Origin: Epiperipatus broadwayi
Lineage: Eukaryota > Onychophora > Udeonychophora > Euonychophora > Peripatidae
Assembly (NCBI GenBank): GCA_028023455.1
Contig: JAQFVV010012416.1
Location: forward strand, 295,001-359,000
Length of the DNA stretch: 64,000 nucleotides
Reading direction: 5' to 3'
The notes under the pieces: model-generated
Database searches by the model: none
The model's input: only the letters and a program-made list of their open reading frames with translations
What the model was told of the DNA's origin: nothing
Made by a program: the position numbers and the translations under genes
Part shown: in pieces, positions 31,269 through 46,371 of the stretch
How positions within the stretch are numbered: position 1 is the stretch's first letter
Layout of the letters: each line of letters begins with the position of its first letter

Positions 31269-34060
31269 AGGAACAAATTATTTTATATTTTGGAGACTCT
31301 CAGTGCTCAAGAGCAAAGCTAAAGTTTAAGTGCTGTCTCCAGAAAGTCTAAGATGGCCTCTTTTCTTATCTTGATCTCTCACATTTTTGTTAAGATATTT
31401 TTAGGTTCTACTTAATCTGCCCTGAGGATAATCAATGCATTTTATTGGTTTTTAATTAAAGAAAGCTGCCGTTCTATTGTTTACATTTTACATTTACTAA
31501 TTACATTTTGGGGAATTTTTCTTTAATTAAACTATTATCTATCACTGACCGATGCTTTTAAATTTCAAAGACAAAAAGGGAACATAAGATTATTTTAACT
31601 TTTAATTAAATATTACAGATTTTTTTAGAATTATTATTAAACGAAATTTAAACAAAGCAATAAATACGAACTTTATAATCCAAAATAAATGATTAAAATT
31701 ATACAAAATTATATAGCTAAAAGAAATCTAAATTATATTATTTTATCCCTATTTATTGCCTTTAATTTGAGATCGAAATGTGTGCGTGTGTATGCTGAAT
31801 TCTACATATATTTATACATTTTTAATATTGCTACACACACAATTCGATACCAAAAAGTTTAAATTTGGGCGGGATAGACCGGTCAGTGAGAGACGACAGA
31901 AAAAGGTGAAACTTAAGATTCAAATACGAATCTTACTGTTTCACTAGTGATGTACTAATTTCAATCAAGCTGTTTTATGAAAAGATAACAATTTAGACCA
32001 TCAATAAGAGTAGACTATATAATAAACAGATTAACACATATTGGATTAGATGCAAATACATTTACATGAATTGTTGGTAGTACACCAAGGCAGAGGATAG
32101 AAGAAGTTATTCCTGAAATATATGTATAGCTCAGAATCATTTGCCAATTTATTTACGCATTATTCCCACCATGATAAACATGTATTGTGCATGATTATCA
32201 GCCACCTCTTCAAATTTAAAAATAAATTATATTAAATAAATAAATATTATCTATATTTTTTGATCTTTTCCCAACTCTATGTATTCTTGGTCGGTTCTAT
32301 TTTTATTCTTTTGGCCTCAGAAATAAGATGCTCCTAGTTCAGCTTTTGTGCTAATTATTTTGGCAATTTAACAACAAAAAAGATAATAATTATTTAGAGT
32401 TGAAAAATACTACTAAAAAATGATGTGATTTTTAGTAAAAGAAGCTTTCAAAAAATGAGGACTCTGAAACGTTCTCTTTAATTAGCACGTTTTTTAAAAA
32501 GCACAGGTGATAAATAATTATTGGTTAAGAAACGAAACAATGAACAAAATAAAACAAAGTACAGATATGAAAAACTTCATTAAATTTCACTGACTTCTTA
32601 TTCTGAAATTTTAGTTAGAAATAAATTTTTGTGTACATCGATTTTAACTTGTGATGTAAAACTAACTACAGGGAGTGAATATGAATGATCTAGATGGAAA
32701 TTTATTAAATAAATTGTTTAAATATTTTAAATTACTATAATTGCACCACAATATTTTGCATTAGGACTGCATTTATTGATAAAGATTAAAACCTTTCATG
32801 ATAAATGTGTCATATGTTGTGTGGAAAATATCAAAATTATTGATTTAGCCATATTGTGACATCACAACCACATTTTCACTTTGTATAACTAAGAGATAAT
32901 GGTCGATTGTTTAAAGAATTATGGGTATTAAATTTTTTTTGGTTTTTGATTAACACAAGCAAGGTGAGATTTACGATTCCTCATTTAATGTAATTATTTT
33001 ATATATGTAGAGATATGCACCTACGGTTTAAAATACTAAAAGAATTAAAACTACTCAATTTTGTTTATTTATATGAAGGCTTAGATCTATGATGATCCTT
33101 TTAAGCAATTATATTAAGAATGTTAAAAAGATTAAAACTTTTATTTTTTAGAAATTCTCTTTTTCAGAGCGTTGCAGAGGCTATACTTATTTTTTAAATA
33201 TATAAGATTAAAAGAAAATGCAATTTCCTATTACTAATGATAAACATTAATTTCAATTTATTGCTTTTTGCAAAAAATAAATATGGCTTTTTGAATTAAA
33301 GTTTGACAAATGTGGCTAACACACATTAATTCTTTCCTACTATACTCTGTAGTGATCCTTAATAACATGAAGCAGCATATACTTGATATTAAGACTCAGT
33401 CTGCCAAATAATGTTATGCTAAACAGTTGAAATTTAATGATTAACTTAACCTAAGGCTTAGTTTACATTTTTCTCATAGATGGCAGATGTAATTATGCAT
33501 ATGAGTAGTTTCTAATCTACATCTCAACATAATCATGGGTGGAAAGCTTTATATTAAGTTGGTTAGAAAAGTTTTTAGCTGTAAGTTTTGTTTTTTAAAA
33601 TTTTTAATGTAATAATTATTTTGTTTTGCTTTTTATAAGCATGCAGATTTATACATAACTGTATTTATTTTTATATTTTTTGAAATGTTTACATAGAGCT
33701 AGAGAACAAAAATATTTTATATAGTAACATTAAAATCTGTTAATCTGTGTATATTAAATGAATACAATCCAAAGTAAAAATATTTCATAGCATTACCCAT
33801 ATTTAGAAACATAAAAGACTAAATCAAATAACATAGGGAAAAGGAATCCAAAGGAATTCTCTTACCTATTAATCCGCAATCATTGATTTATATATATATA
33901 ACAAAAGAACTATTAATGAGAAAACTTCTTTAGTCTTAGGTATTATCAATTAGGTTTAATCCATAGTTTCTTAGCAACATAATCTGTTTATATGGATATT
34001 ATCTCATTTCTATTCTTTATTATAATACCAATCCATGAAAACATTTAATTATATATATAT
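31269..34060. other. Long AT-rich stretch without supported gene
   Basis: Nothing beyond simple sequence; (TA)n short run near 33890-33900. Confidence 0.5.
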
Positions 34061-34280
34061 ATAATTAAGAGCATGCTAATGAGCTCTAAACAAGCTTTTT
34101 TTTATTTTTTTATTTTTTATGATAAATGCTTCTACAAGAAAAGGCATTCAAAATCATTTTTATCTTGGTATATATATATATAAAATTAAGAGCGTGCTAA
34201 TAGCTCTAAACAAGTTTTTTATTTATTTATGATAAATGCTACTACAAGAGAAGACATTCAAATCATTTTTATCTTGGATT

Positions 34281-34336
34281 GTCCCCATCCCCAGACCGGT
34301 TTCGACCTATGGGTCTCTTCAGTGAGGAGTTGGGAC
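34281..34336 (-). ncRNA. Hammerhead ribozyme, family B, intact
   Basis: Minus strand order: outer stem GTCCC (34332-34336) with GGGAC (34281-34285); internal loop; inner stem TCCTCA with TGGGGA (6 bp with one wobble); CTGAAGA; stem II GACC-CATA-GGTC with a G-C base pair at its foot; GAA; stem III ACCGGT, self-complementary; cleavage base C (complement of 34294). This is a textbook type I hammerhead with extended stem I. It is the best single ribozyme in the window. Confidence 0.9.
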
Positions 34337-34549
34337 ATTAGATTTAAAAAACCAACTCAAGCAAAGCATTTATCTAAAAGTTAATTGTTAGAAGAAGATC
34401 TGAAACTTTTAGACATCTACATGTCTTTAAAGTCAGCTCTCCAACTGAAAAAATCATATGGGCCTGAACTTAATTCAGATACTCCATATATTAGTAGGCT
34501 TAGCCATTAAATTTAGCCAAAGCCACAACAGCAAAATAATAATAGTAAT

Positions 34550-34686
34550 AATAACAAGTCAGATGTCACATGACTTATATATAGCTTGCACTTACAAATA
34601 TGTAAAATTAAGAGCGTGCTAATAGCTCTTAATTTTACATATTTGTAAGTGCAAGCTATATATAAGTCATGTGACATCTGACTTGT

Positions 34687-34690
<4 letters not shown>
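34550..34690. repeat. Perfect 66-bp palindrome with 9-nt loop
   Basis: 34550-34615 is the exact reverse complement of 34625-34690, with loop GTGCTAATA. No mismatch in 66 pairs. It forms one end of the family B element and is followed directly by (TA)n. Confidence 0.9.

Positions 34691-34722
<32 letters not shown>
34691..34722. repeat. (TA)n microsatellite
   Basis: Pure AT run bordering the palindrome. Confidence 0.9.
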
Positions 34723-34726
<4 letters not shown>

Positions 34727-37700
34727 GAGATAGAGAATCAGGATTAAAATGGTGATGGAAGATGGGGTGATGGAATAAAATATTTCAAATAATGAAATTT
34801 AAAGTATAATATTTTAAGATATAAGCCATATTTTAAAGGAAGATATTAGTATCATAAATATATATATAAGAAACATTGCATATTAAAGAAAGGAGAAATA
34901 TTGAAATCTCTCTGAGAGATCAGCCCAGTTAAGTCCTTAGAACAACTATAAATATAATTATAAATTCATAAATCCACCAGTATTATCAATAAGTGAAAGT
35001 AAGTATAAGTAATACTCATTATGATGAGTGATTAACAATAAAATAAATCAACAGTCAATCTTGTGACTGGATTTAAAATGGGTCTACTGCAGACCAAGGC
35101 AACTATTTAGCCTTCTCCAGATTAGGGCAATTATTTAAACATTAATTTGGATGCACAAACTTTACTGCTAATTCTTAGAATATATCACTATAAAAACAAT
35201 AATGCTAGGATATTAAAACATGCTGATCATTATCAATGCTCTGGCCACTTAGTACCATTAATGTACTGGCCAATTATAAACTTAATTTCGAATAGAGACT
35301 AAACTAAAATAAAATGTAGCGCATGGGCTTTAAATAATTTTATTGTGACAACCAGGATGATGATTATGATCATTGATGGAAATATCATCACCATCACTGG
35401 ATGCCCATAAACACTAATATACAACCCCTTTTATATATCAGACCATTATGCTCAAATCTAGCTCAGAGAATATAAGCTCTATAACTGCTATTATGTTCAA
35501 GGGATGATGATAATATAATATTCTAAAAACCCTTTAGAATTGAGTTTGCTGGAATAATTTTAACAATTGAATACATGTTTATTAACAATAATAAAAAATG
35601 AAATTAAGGTCTGTAGAATATGGCTATACACACATCAACTAAATCTTCTCATTTTGATTAATATACAATTAAAAAAACTATCACATTGTGATTGTAGTAC
35701 ATGATTAATATGAAATTCAAGTTATTACATTGATTTACGATATCTCTTAATGGGTTTACATAAAATACATATATATATATCTGTACAGATATGTGTTGTA
35801 ATTTTAAAATGAACATATTTGAATTGACATTTAATAATAAAAATGATTAAATTTTATGCATGTATTTATTTGACATTCATTGATATATATATTGTGCCAT
35901 TACAATTTAGTTATTAGCTAAATTTATAGTAATGTGCATGTAAGAAAATGTAAAACCAAAATCATCATCACATTTTTATATAACAATAAAGGAAGCTGTA
36001 GGGCATCCAAGTTTAAACCCTACAAGATCCAGTTCTAAAAGCTTTAGACAGAAAGAGAATAGGGCAACAATTATATTCTTTATTTGTTTGTGTTGATAGA
36101 AAGGTAATACAAACATTTAAACTATTCAATATTTAATTTTTCTGTTAAAAAGCAAAGTTGTGATGCATATGTATAGGCAGTGTGTGTTATAAAAGCTATT
36201 TAGTTAGCCACTTTTAAATTTCAGATATTAAACTTTCTTTAAAACTAACCTATGCTTGATCAATTTTAATATCTTATTCTATACTTCTATTTTTTGATTT
36301 TCTATAATTGTAATTGGGATTTAAAAGCTAAGGATTTAATTTTAAATATTAGGGTTATAATTACTAAGCTAGCAATTAGATTATTTAATGTCAGTTTATG
36401 AATGATTTGAAATGATAAAGTATGTGTGTACATTACATAGAGAAATTTACATTTATTATATATTGAAAGGGAAAAGGGTTAAATCTGTCAAATTATTATT
36501 TTTTTTACAATTTTGTGTTAAGGGAGAAAATCTGTTGAATCAGATATATATTTTTGTAGCAATTTTGTTTTTATAAATGATTGTTTGTCATTATGGAGTT
36601 TAAGCTTGGTGGGAACTCTAGTTTTGAAATTGTCTCATCTTAAGATCAAAGGAAAGAAGCTCAAATTTGAGATGTTACCGAGGTGTTAAAAAAAGGGGGA
36701 TTAAAGCTATTTTTTTACTTCAAAACAGGATTAGTCTGAAAAATCAAGATAGTGTGATTTAAAAAAAATGTTTCCAGAGAAAGTCACACTATCACTCTAA
36801 TTGGGTGAGTTGACTCAAAAATTGGATATAAAAGCAGTCTGGAAAATCAGTTAATATTATTATTATAACATTTGTGATAGAGACCTTTTTTAAAAAAATT
36901 ATTGAAACTAAAGCAGACAAACATTTTTAATTCTGCTAGATAACTTTTTTTTTAAATCATTTTTTTATATCAAGTTTTGAATGTTGAAAATATAAAAATG
37001 GCAGGGTAAGAAAAATTAATATATGTTCCATCTATTCACCAGATTCATCATCAACTAGCACATCATATAGGAAAGAAAAGATGTCTTGTCTGAAAAATAA
37101 TATTCTACACCTTTCAACTGACTGAGAAAAATAAGATGTTTTTAAATAGAAAGAAGAAAGCATCCACCTGCATTTGAAGGCAATCAGGAAAATCTACTGA
37201 TAAATATTAAATCATCAAGTCCAATTAATTGTTCCAGTAACTGATTTTAAACTCAAGAAAATTTATAAATGTGAAAACAACTGCTGTATTTCATCCACTA
37301 AATGAATCATGCTTGACAGGAAGAGAAGAAAAATTAATATAATGATTTCCAAATTGTCCACTAAAGCAAATAACCTCAATAGAATCATCATCATCAAATA
37401 AGAATACACCTCAAGAAAGAGATTGTTCCAAAGTAAAATGGAAATGGTAGCTGCAGAAATATAGACATTATACAAGATAAGTTTGAGCCCTTGGAAGTTC
37501 GCCACAAAACAAAGGATCGGTAATATGACTTTTTATATCTATTTTCTTTATGATATCAGAGTTTTAATAAACTTTTAGCAATAAAGTGGTATATTTTATT
37601 TAAAGAATTCTTAAAGACAATTCAGATAGATTAAAACCAATAATTTCTTACTAATAATAACCTTGAGTTTGATAAATGATTTTGAATGTATCAAAATTAT

Positions 37701-40079
37701 TTGTTTATTGATTTACAGTTATGAAATATTAATGTGTAAAATAATTTTTTGTATTATTATTTTGGTTTTAAATAATATTTTGGTTTTTACAGGGTAAACA
37801 CACACCTACATAATAATATTTTTACATGTGTATAATTGTGTGCGAATGTGAAGTAATAAGCAGTGTTAAAATATTAAATTATTTTGTTTTAAGAAGTATA
37901 GGTTTCAGAGTGTAGAAGGGAAGGGGATAGAAATATACTTTAAAACTGGTTTCTAAAACTTGCTCTTTCCAATTCTACTAACATTTTTGTTTTAACATTC
38001 TGCTTACATGTTAGATTATAAGGTATGTGTGCCAATGAGTGAATATTTTTTTTTATGAAATACTTTTCTTGTGGATGGAACATTTTAACAAATCGGTTAC
38101 CCAATTTAATACCATATACATTTGACGGGAAAGGGGGAAGAACTTGAAATTAATTTGAAGATTGCAATATAATCAATTATTATTGTTATTATTATTCATA
38201 TCAATTTTCATGTTTATCTATAAATTTTCATGTAGATATAGAAATTTTTATGTATATGTTAGAAATGCAGCAATAAATACTAGTTTATTATTATTAAATG
38301 AGGCATATATATTTCATTAAGTGTAGTCTTTATTAAGTGTGATCATTCATCATCAAGGTGAATATTGGCTATTTAAGTTCCAATTGGATATACTAAAATT
38401 AAGCAATGATTATGAATTTCTTTATAAAAATTAGGTTTTATGATTAGGCTTAGTCCTAAAGCTGTGGTTGAAACCATTATTGTTATCATTATCATCATCA
38501 TCATCATCACACTGTAATTAATGAGCTGTTTAAATGTTTAAAGACCATAAATAAATATTGATTTCATAGTATTTAGTGATTTCTTAATAATATTATAACC
38601 ATCATCCCATCATCTATTTCATGCAAGGATGAGTGAATTGCCATCCTAGGTTAATAGTAATCTGAGCTAGTAAAACTTATAAAAAAAGTATTAAACACAT
38701 TTATTATGTTAAGCTCTAAGAAATGATTTATGTCTAATGAATTTTATATACTCCACTTTGGTTTAAAGATGTTTTATGTTTACCTAAATATTAGTGCATA
38801 CAGTGATATGGCTCTAAAAAGCAAAATCCTCCATTTTATTAGAAATAAAGTACCAAATGGGATTCAAACCTGGTACATGTGAAAAGGTTATTAGATATAG
38901 CTGTGTCTAGATTCAGATAATCTAGTGGTGCCCTGCTAGACCTTATTCACTTGGTATTTGTTTAAATATGCACTTAACATCAAACCAAGAAATGAAAGTG
39001 GATAAAATCTACTGTCTGTATACCTGAGAAGATATTTTATTGAGTTACTAGTGTGCTCACCTCACTTGATTTCCATATACCTGAGTTATAATAGTTGTTA
39101 TTAATAATTTGTTTATAATTATTGATATTGTGATATCTTAAGAAATCTAATTATAGAAGTATGTTTCATTGAATCCAATGACCCTTAATATGATTGATAA
39201 CTCAGTCTAATCTTTTGTTTACTAGCTTATGCTCAGCAAGTTGCATATTACAATTCTTTTCTCTTTGATATAAAATTTTTATTACAATTCTTTTTCGTTT
39301 ATTAATCATAATATTTATATTTGAATCTTTTCATTTGATCACTTTATTTATGTTACAATGGCAATATGTTTGAGATAAGCATTTTGATGTTTTCATATAT
39401 TTTGGCTACAATGCCTTTGGACTCAGGTAAAATATTTATAATGGTAATATTTTATCTTAATATCTTTTGATCTACATTATTAAGTTACAATTGAATCTAT
39501 AATATTTGAGCTACATTAATTTTGTTACAATATACACATACAGATATGTGGCATAATAATTTATGAACATATTATAATTGTCATAAAATAAAAACTTTTT
39601 AAGTTATCACTTAATTGATATAAATACTTCAATTTGGGTTTACTTAAACATATAGATATTATCTGTGCACATAGGTGCAGTACAATAATTGATTAACATA
39701 TAAATAAAATTCATCTATCATATTTGAATTTATTAAAATAATAAAATTATTAAAAATATCATTTATAATTATTCACACATATATAAATAATCTGAATCAG
39801 TTATTAAACCTAAGTCTACTTCTTCCTTTCTCTCTCTCTTTTTTTAAAAAAAATAATATCAATCTTTGACAGATTACAAAAGTTCTTTTTTTAATCAGGT
39901 TACTCTTAATTAATTATAAATGTCTTAAAAATACTCTGGAAAACTTTTTTTATTTTCCTTTTTTTTCTCTAAAAGATTTTGGAGTTTTAGAAGTGACTAT
40001 GAATCAATTATTTTATTCAAGCAATCTTTTAAAATATGTAGAGTTTTTAAATGTCATTTTTACTAATGAAATTATTTAA
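34723..40079. other. Long AT-rich stretch without supported gene
   Basis: Holds a short (ATC)n near 38495-38508 and B-box-like spots near 36010-36030 and 38863-38876 without full tRNA structure. The frame at 37263-37505 (minus) is hydrophobic by composition and has no recognisable domain. Confidence 0.5.
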
Positions 40080-40100
40080 AATATCAGTCAATATATATAT

Positions 40101-40337
40101 AACAAAATAAAATGTAGTGATAGTAATAATGAAGAGAAGTTATATACTGAATCTGTTTTTTATGATCATAATAAGAATTGTAATTTTAAATTTGATTTTG
40201 ATATAAAAAAGATAAAAAATTTAGGCCAAGAGATAGATAATAAAAAAATAAAAATTATAGAGGCAGTTTTTATTAGTAGGTATAAAAATATGATAATAAA
40301 TAGACAGTCAGCAAATGTTAGGATTAATGAATTATGA
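40101..40337 (+). pseudogene. Penelope-like element, C-terminal end of GIY-YIG endonuclease
   Basis: A 78-codon open remnant ending at TGA (40335-40337). It reads SVFYDHNKNCNFKFDFDIKK, then KIKIIEAVFISRYKNMIINR, then QSANVRINEL and stop. The His of the DH motif and the Glu of IEAVFI match the conserved His and catalytic Glu of PLE endonucleases, and the ending recurs at 48197-48313. The N-terminal part and RT are absent. Diverged direct repeats around it (about 40030-40085 and 40405-40480) may be terminal repeats. Confidence 0.7.
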
Positions 40338-43118
40338 GATATTTAGATTGACATGTGTTTTATATATATATATATATCACTATCACAGGTCACTCTTAAT
40401 TATAATATTTAAAATTTAAAATATAGGTTTAAAAATGTCATTCTTACTAAAGAAATTTAAAATTTCATTATCATTATATACAACATTACTCACCATTGTA
40501 TGTACATTTATCTGTGCTTCTCTGCATATAGCTGAAATAGCATATGTATAAATTAATCCTTTAGCTAGCTGAGAGATTGCTCTTGGACAGATTGTTTTTA
40601 GTCACATCAAGAAAAGTACAATTCAGGTAACTTTAGTGAACCCCCTTCTGTCCAGGATTTGATAGACTTCAGGCCAGCAAACTGTTTTCTAGAACACATT
40701 GGTAGCTATGAAATACAGAGAAGTTGTATCAAGGTTTAAGAGTTTTTCTATAATTAAAAACTACATTGTTTGACTATTATAAATGTTTAAAGTGCCTGTG
40801 GAAAAAGTTACAGCCTTTCTCTTTATAATTATATTTTTAATATAGACTTTTTTTATCAGTTTTGCTTTTTAATTTGTTTCATTTTGAACCCTTAACAATG
40901 GCCATATAAAAATTGTCAAAGCATTGATAAATTATGTAATATTTAAAGGAACTCAGATAAATAAAACAAGCTTTGGAAATAAAAATATTAATTAAGGGAA
41001 TAAATTAAGATGTATTAGGATTAATGTTTGTACCATATATACTTTATTAATATATTCAGTAGGATTTAGCATTGCATGGAGGAATGAATTTTAAAGTGAA
41101 AGGTTTCTATAATGATCCTTAGCTAAAAAAGTAAAAGCAAACTCAATTTATGTACTGATTGGAGTTATTTTATTCAATATGCCATTTGAATAGCTGATGT
41201 GGTATCAACTCTAAGACTCTGATTGCATTAATATTTGCTAAAATGTTATGTTGTTCTAAAAGTCTAAAGATAATAAACATGCAAGGAATTTATGGTCTAT
41301 TTCAGGGATATGCAAGATGTTGATTACAGTTCATTGATAGACCACCAAACATTTTGGAACACCTATCTAAAAATTAAAGAAAACATAATGATAACCAATG
41401 CTGCTATACATAAAATGCATTTTTTTCATGAGTATGATTTTACATGCAAGAATAGGTTTTTCAAAATTGAAGCAGCTGATGAGCATTTATAATGAATGGG
41501 TCATGTGACACACACAACTTTGTTCATAAGCTTACATTGATTACAAATTTATCAGCTCAAATATATTCACTGTACAACACAGAGATGTAACTGGAAGCAT
41601 TGAATATGTTCAATTAAGTTGATAACTGTGTTTTTTGTTGCAACAGGTGCATAGATCAAATTAATTTGTTATGAAAATGTGTATCTTGCTATGTTTTGAA
41701 AAAGGTTTTGTATCTTGCTATGTTTTGAAAAAGGTTTTTAATTTCTGAAACAATTACAAAAATAAAAGAAAGAGATGAAATTTTTAATATAGAATGGGAA
41801 GAATAATTTTTCTTCACATTGATTAATGCAAAACTGATGTGTTATAAATGTAAATAGGTGCACTTATATGCAACTATAGAAAAGTTTATTTCTATAAATT
41901 AAATAAGGCTTAGCGATTTTGAGAACTTATGGTATTCTCATATTCTTAGCAAGATGAACTATAATCCTAATGGAGAGATATGTGTAACTGTATACCTTTA
42001 AAGAGATTAAGATTTATTTAAATTTGATGTTAAATATTTAAATTAGAATATCCATTTTTTTGGAGAGAGGGAAGGATGTCTCGACAATTGATAACATTTG
42101 TATTATTGGCTATATAGCAAGCCTTTTATTTTTCTCTTTGAATTATTTTGTTTGATGTATTGGGTGGTTGTGTAGGAGGGGAAAAATTGATGTCATGTCA
42201 TTTTTTGGTGCTCAAGGAATATAGTGCTATGTTCTGGCTTGTCTGAGACTCTTTTGTATAAGTATTAGTGCTGGAAAAGGTGTGTAGACAAGGCTTCTGG
42301 GATTCCTTATAATAGATTGATTGACATCCAGTTTGAGGTATTTAATTTTGTAAATAGTGCTAAATGCAAGTTCAACTTCAAGCCTATTTTAGGATCATTA
42401 GCAGTAAGTCACTTATAAAAATGGAAATAGTGAAAGACATTGTAACTACGATTGTAATATATAGGTAATGAACTGTGATGCTTGGAAAAAAATACAGTAG
42501 TCCTTGTCCTAAAAATGTGTACCCATTCCTAGCCAATTTCAATCAAAATTTTATTGTCTCTAGCTATAAAATATTAACATTATTGTATTATTTTTATTTA
42601 AAGATATTTGCACTCACAACACTTTTTTTTATAGCATCAGTTGATCTTAAGGATTCAAATAAAATAGCTAAGCTGTAGTTAATTTGTAATATTGTAAATC
42701 TTTTCTTTACAATAGATTATGCACATTATTGAATTTCAAAATAGAGACTTAATTTATTGTATACTATTTTTACCAAAACGTTTATTACTGTCTCAATCAT
42801 GACATTACATCTACTTATGCATTTTGAATTACCTGCAGAATAAGACAAAGCAATTATTAACTTACCAATTTCTTGCAAAGTTTAAGGAAAAAAATTATGC
42901 TTCTGCAGTTTTATGTGAACTTTCTTTTTAATCTTTTACATGAGTTTATACCAATGTATTCTTAATAACATGCATTAAATTTAACATAACTCTATATGTC
43001 TCTATCTGCCAGTTTCACTTTAAATTTACTATTACTGCATTTTAAATAAGTGATAAAATTAAATTAGAGTACTTTATAAAAGTCATAACTCAAATGTTGA
43101 TTATTGAGAAAAATTAAT
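40338..43118. other. AT-rich stretch with small repeats
   Basis: A 29-bp unit around TGTATCTTGCTATGTTTTG is tandemly doubled at 41680-41738. At about 41305-41345 CAGGGATATGCAAGATGTTG resembles the left end of the hAT MITE at 58846, so a decayed copy may overlap the 41292-41492 frame. No gene supported. Confidence 0.45.
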
Positions 43119-43483
<365 letters not shown>

Positions 43484-46327
43484 GAAGAGTAGTAATTAAT
43501 TTATTGAGCACACAGTGAAACAAAAAATTATGAGGAGTTGCTTTTTAATATTAAATAAACACACTTGAGATCAAAATAATGAATAAATATTGATTTATTT
43601 TAGAAGCATATTTGATTGACAAAATGGGAATTAACAAAAATTATTCTAATTAGAAAATTTATCATGACCAGATCAAATTTATATTTAGTGTACCTAGTTT
43701 ACTGGTAAACTCTATACATTACATATAAAAAATATTTGACCTTAAAAAATATGGATAAATAAAAAATAAAGGTTAGAGCATTATGTAAAAACGATAATGA
43801 TTGAATTTATTGCATTAAATAAGATTTAGCCCAGCAGTAACTTGGAAGACCCAGGAATTAAAGTTTCCTATTAATATTCCCAGCTAAGCAAAGAAAAACA
43901 ATTATTTGGTCTGTTGGAATTGTTATGTTCATGCTGACACATAGGCACTTAGATGTCACATGATCTTCTATGCCAACAGGGCTATGAGTATTTTATTTTT
44001 ATTGAATTTATTTTCAAAAAAATTAATTGCATATTTTTAATTGCAAGATGTGATTCGATGATAATTACCATTCTATTATTTAATATGACATTGATACATG
44101 ATGTGATTTTGTACATCAATGATTCCTTAAATATTGGGAATAGAAATGTATATATTGCCATAAAAAAACAAGATTATTCAATATAAATAATACAACATGT
44201 ATACTGAGGAAAGCTTGCTTATTACTTTAAAATAAAAATGTTAAATATATTAACTCATTATGCTGACCATACTATTTAACATTTTATTTTAAAGTATTAA
44301 ACAAGTTTTTCTTAGTATTCATGTTGTATGTGTTATTTATATTGCATTAGGTTTTTCCAAAAAAAAGTTTGAAAAGATTAGAATTAAGCAGGATTATTGT
44401 AAAAAGGAAATAAATATGAACCATTTTGTTGTCGTTTGCTTACATAACAACAGATATTATTTTAAGACAAAAAATATTTTGGATTATTTTATTGTCATCC
44501 TCAATATAACATACTGTAACAGAACAGGTCCTGGCCTTACATAGCAGTAGACATGATAGGTTGTCAGAATGGGTGAGAAAGTTTATCTAGGGTTTCTAAA
44601 TATATGAACTTATGTCCTGATCTCAGTCCTGGAAGATGATGTATTAATATTCAAACATGTGTCAAAACTATACTTATATACTCAACTTCTTTTTCCATCT
44701 TTAGTTCCATTAATTCCAGAATTTGAACATAGGAACAATATGCTTAATATTCTACTTCAGAGTACATCAATATCGCCATTTATATTGAGTACTTATATGA
44801 GATTATGTGACAAATTGAGAATTGAATATAAAAAAATTACAAATGACAGTCTTTAATTTAAAATCATGTATTTAATACATTTATTTATAGTGAACATAAT
44901 TTAGGCAATTAGGTTCTAACAAAGATAAATAATTTATTCAGATATCGATTAATATTCTTTGATTATTACTGTTAATCTTTATTGTTCCAACCCCTTTTCC
45001 CTTCAAAGAATAATCATTTAACGACAATTCAATTATAATTTGTGGTCATTTATATTTACACTTTCTTGCTAATATAACTATCAAAATTGTAATTTATTAT
45101 CTCCAATAATTTGATTGATTAGTTCATATCAATCATGTGGGGGAGATTTGGGATCCCCTTTCTAAGGTGGTTTGTCTATACAAAGATAAAAAAGACGATT
45201 CATGCTAGAGATGATTAATCATATACACTGAAAACAAATAAATAAATAACAAAATTATTAGTGGTAACAAAAAACAAAACAAATGACAATGTCACTATAT
45301 AAGTGTTGCGATTAATGTAAAATAGGGTAAAGTTTTAACTCTCCCCTGGTTATAATTCGATCTATTCACAAGCAAGTTCATATCTGGACCTATATTGTAT
45401 TTCAATTTACAGTAAATCTAATAATGTTTATTCCTTCTCTAACATATGAATAATTTACTTCTCCCCCCCCCCCTTCAATCTGCAAAAAAAAAAAATGAAA
45501 GAAATAAATGAAACATTTACATAAGATAAATAAAAAAATATGACTTCAACCTAAAGATCAATTAGAAGTCCATAACGAAACTATCCTAAAAGGATTATAA
45601 CTGCCCTCATTAATCCATTTCATGTTTCAGATGGTGAGATTCAAGCGTTATAGAACGTTCATTATGTTGATCATAATTTCTCTCTTAATATCTGCATTGA
45701 GAGGTTACGTTTGTTAACTTCACATTTATTAGTAAAATGGAAGTCATTCCGAGCACAGATGAATTAAATTGGGTTTTGGCAGATACAGTTCCATTGGTGG
45801 TGACTTTCTTGCCCTGATGTCACTTCACCCTTAGCAATACGTGTTTGTCTGTGTTCCTATAAATGTACTTAACAAAAGTTTTTGAATAAATTGAAAAGCA
45901 AGATTTTGCTGTTAAATATCTTGGGTTAGAATTGGTCTATTCTCTGGCTTAAACTTGAAAACACTCTAGAGATATTAAATAATTTAAAGCTGTTTTTGAG
46001 ATTTTTAATTTGGCTGAGATTGAATTTGTATGCCTTTAATTTAACGTTAATCAGTATTCTAAGAGCTATTTTTGTTTCATGTTTTCACTTCAATGGTGTC
46101 AGACTTGTCTGTTCAAACCACAAATTTGATTTTTTCACTCAAAATTTGTACATGTTGCTTAACCAATGACAGTTTTTGGTATGATTTTTGAAACAAAGAT
46201 TGTTTGTTTACAACTTTTTATAATTACCGAAATGAGGTTGTTCAATTTGGACTTGAATTTGATGCTTTCAAACAGCCAGTTCATGTTCATGCATTTGGTT
46301 TATTATTTACATCATTTATTATAGTTA

Positions 46328-46371
<44 letters not shown>

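Larger units (their letters stand above)
34061..34690. repeat. Family B element with intact hammerhead and palindromic end
   Basis: Includes two near-copies of a TTAAGAGCATGCTAAT-type end (about 34066 and 34187), the minus-strand hammerhead at 34281-34336, the superfamily block on the minus strand of 34457-34476 (GAATTAAGTTCAGGCCCATA), 121 nt upstream of the ribozyme, and a perfect palindrome at 34550-34690. The same family is at 1-432. Confidence 0.8.

Noticed and set aside
37263-37505. 80-residue minus-strand frame as a small membrane protein
   Set aside because: No homology recognised, background composition, and no splice or start context.
41292-41492. 66-residue plus-strand frame as a gene
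   Set aside because: Its start overlaps sequence like the hAT left end at 58846, so it is probably decayed transposon DNA.
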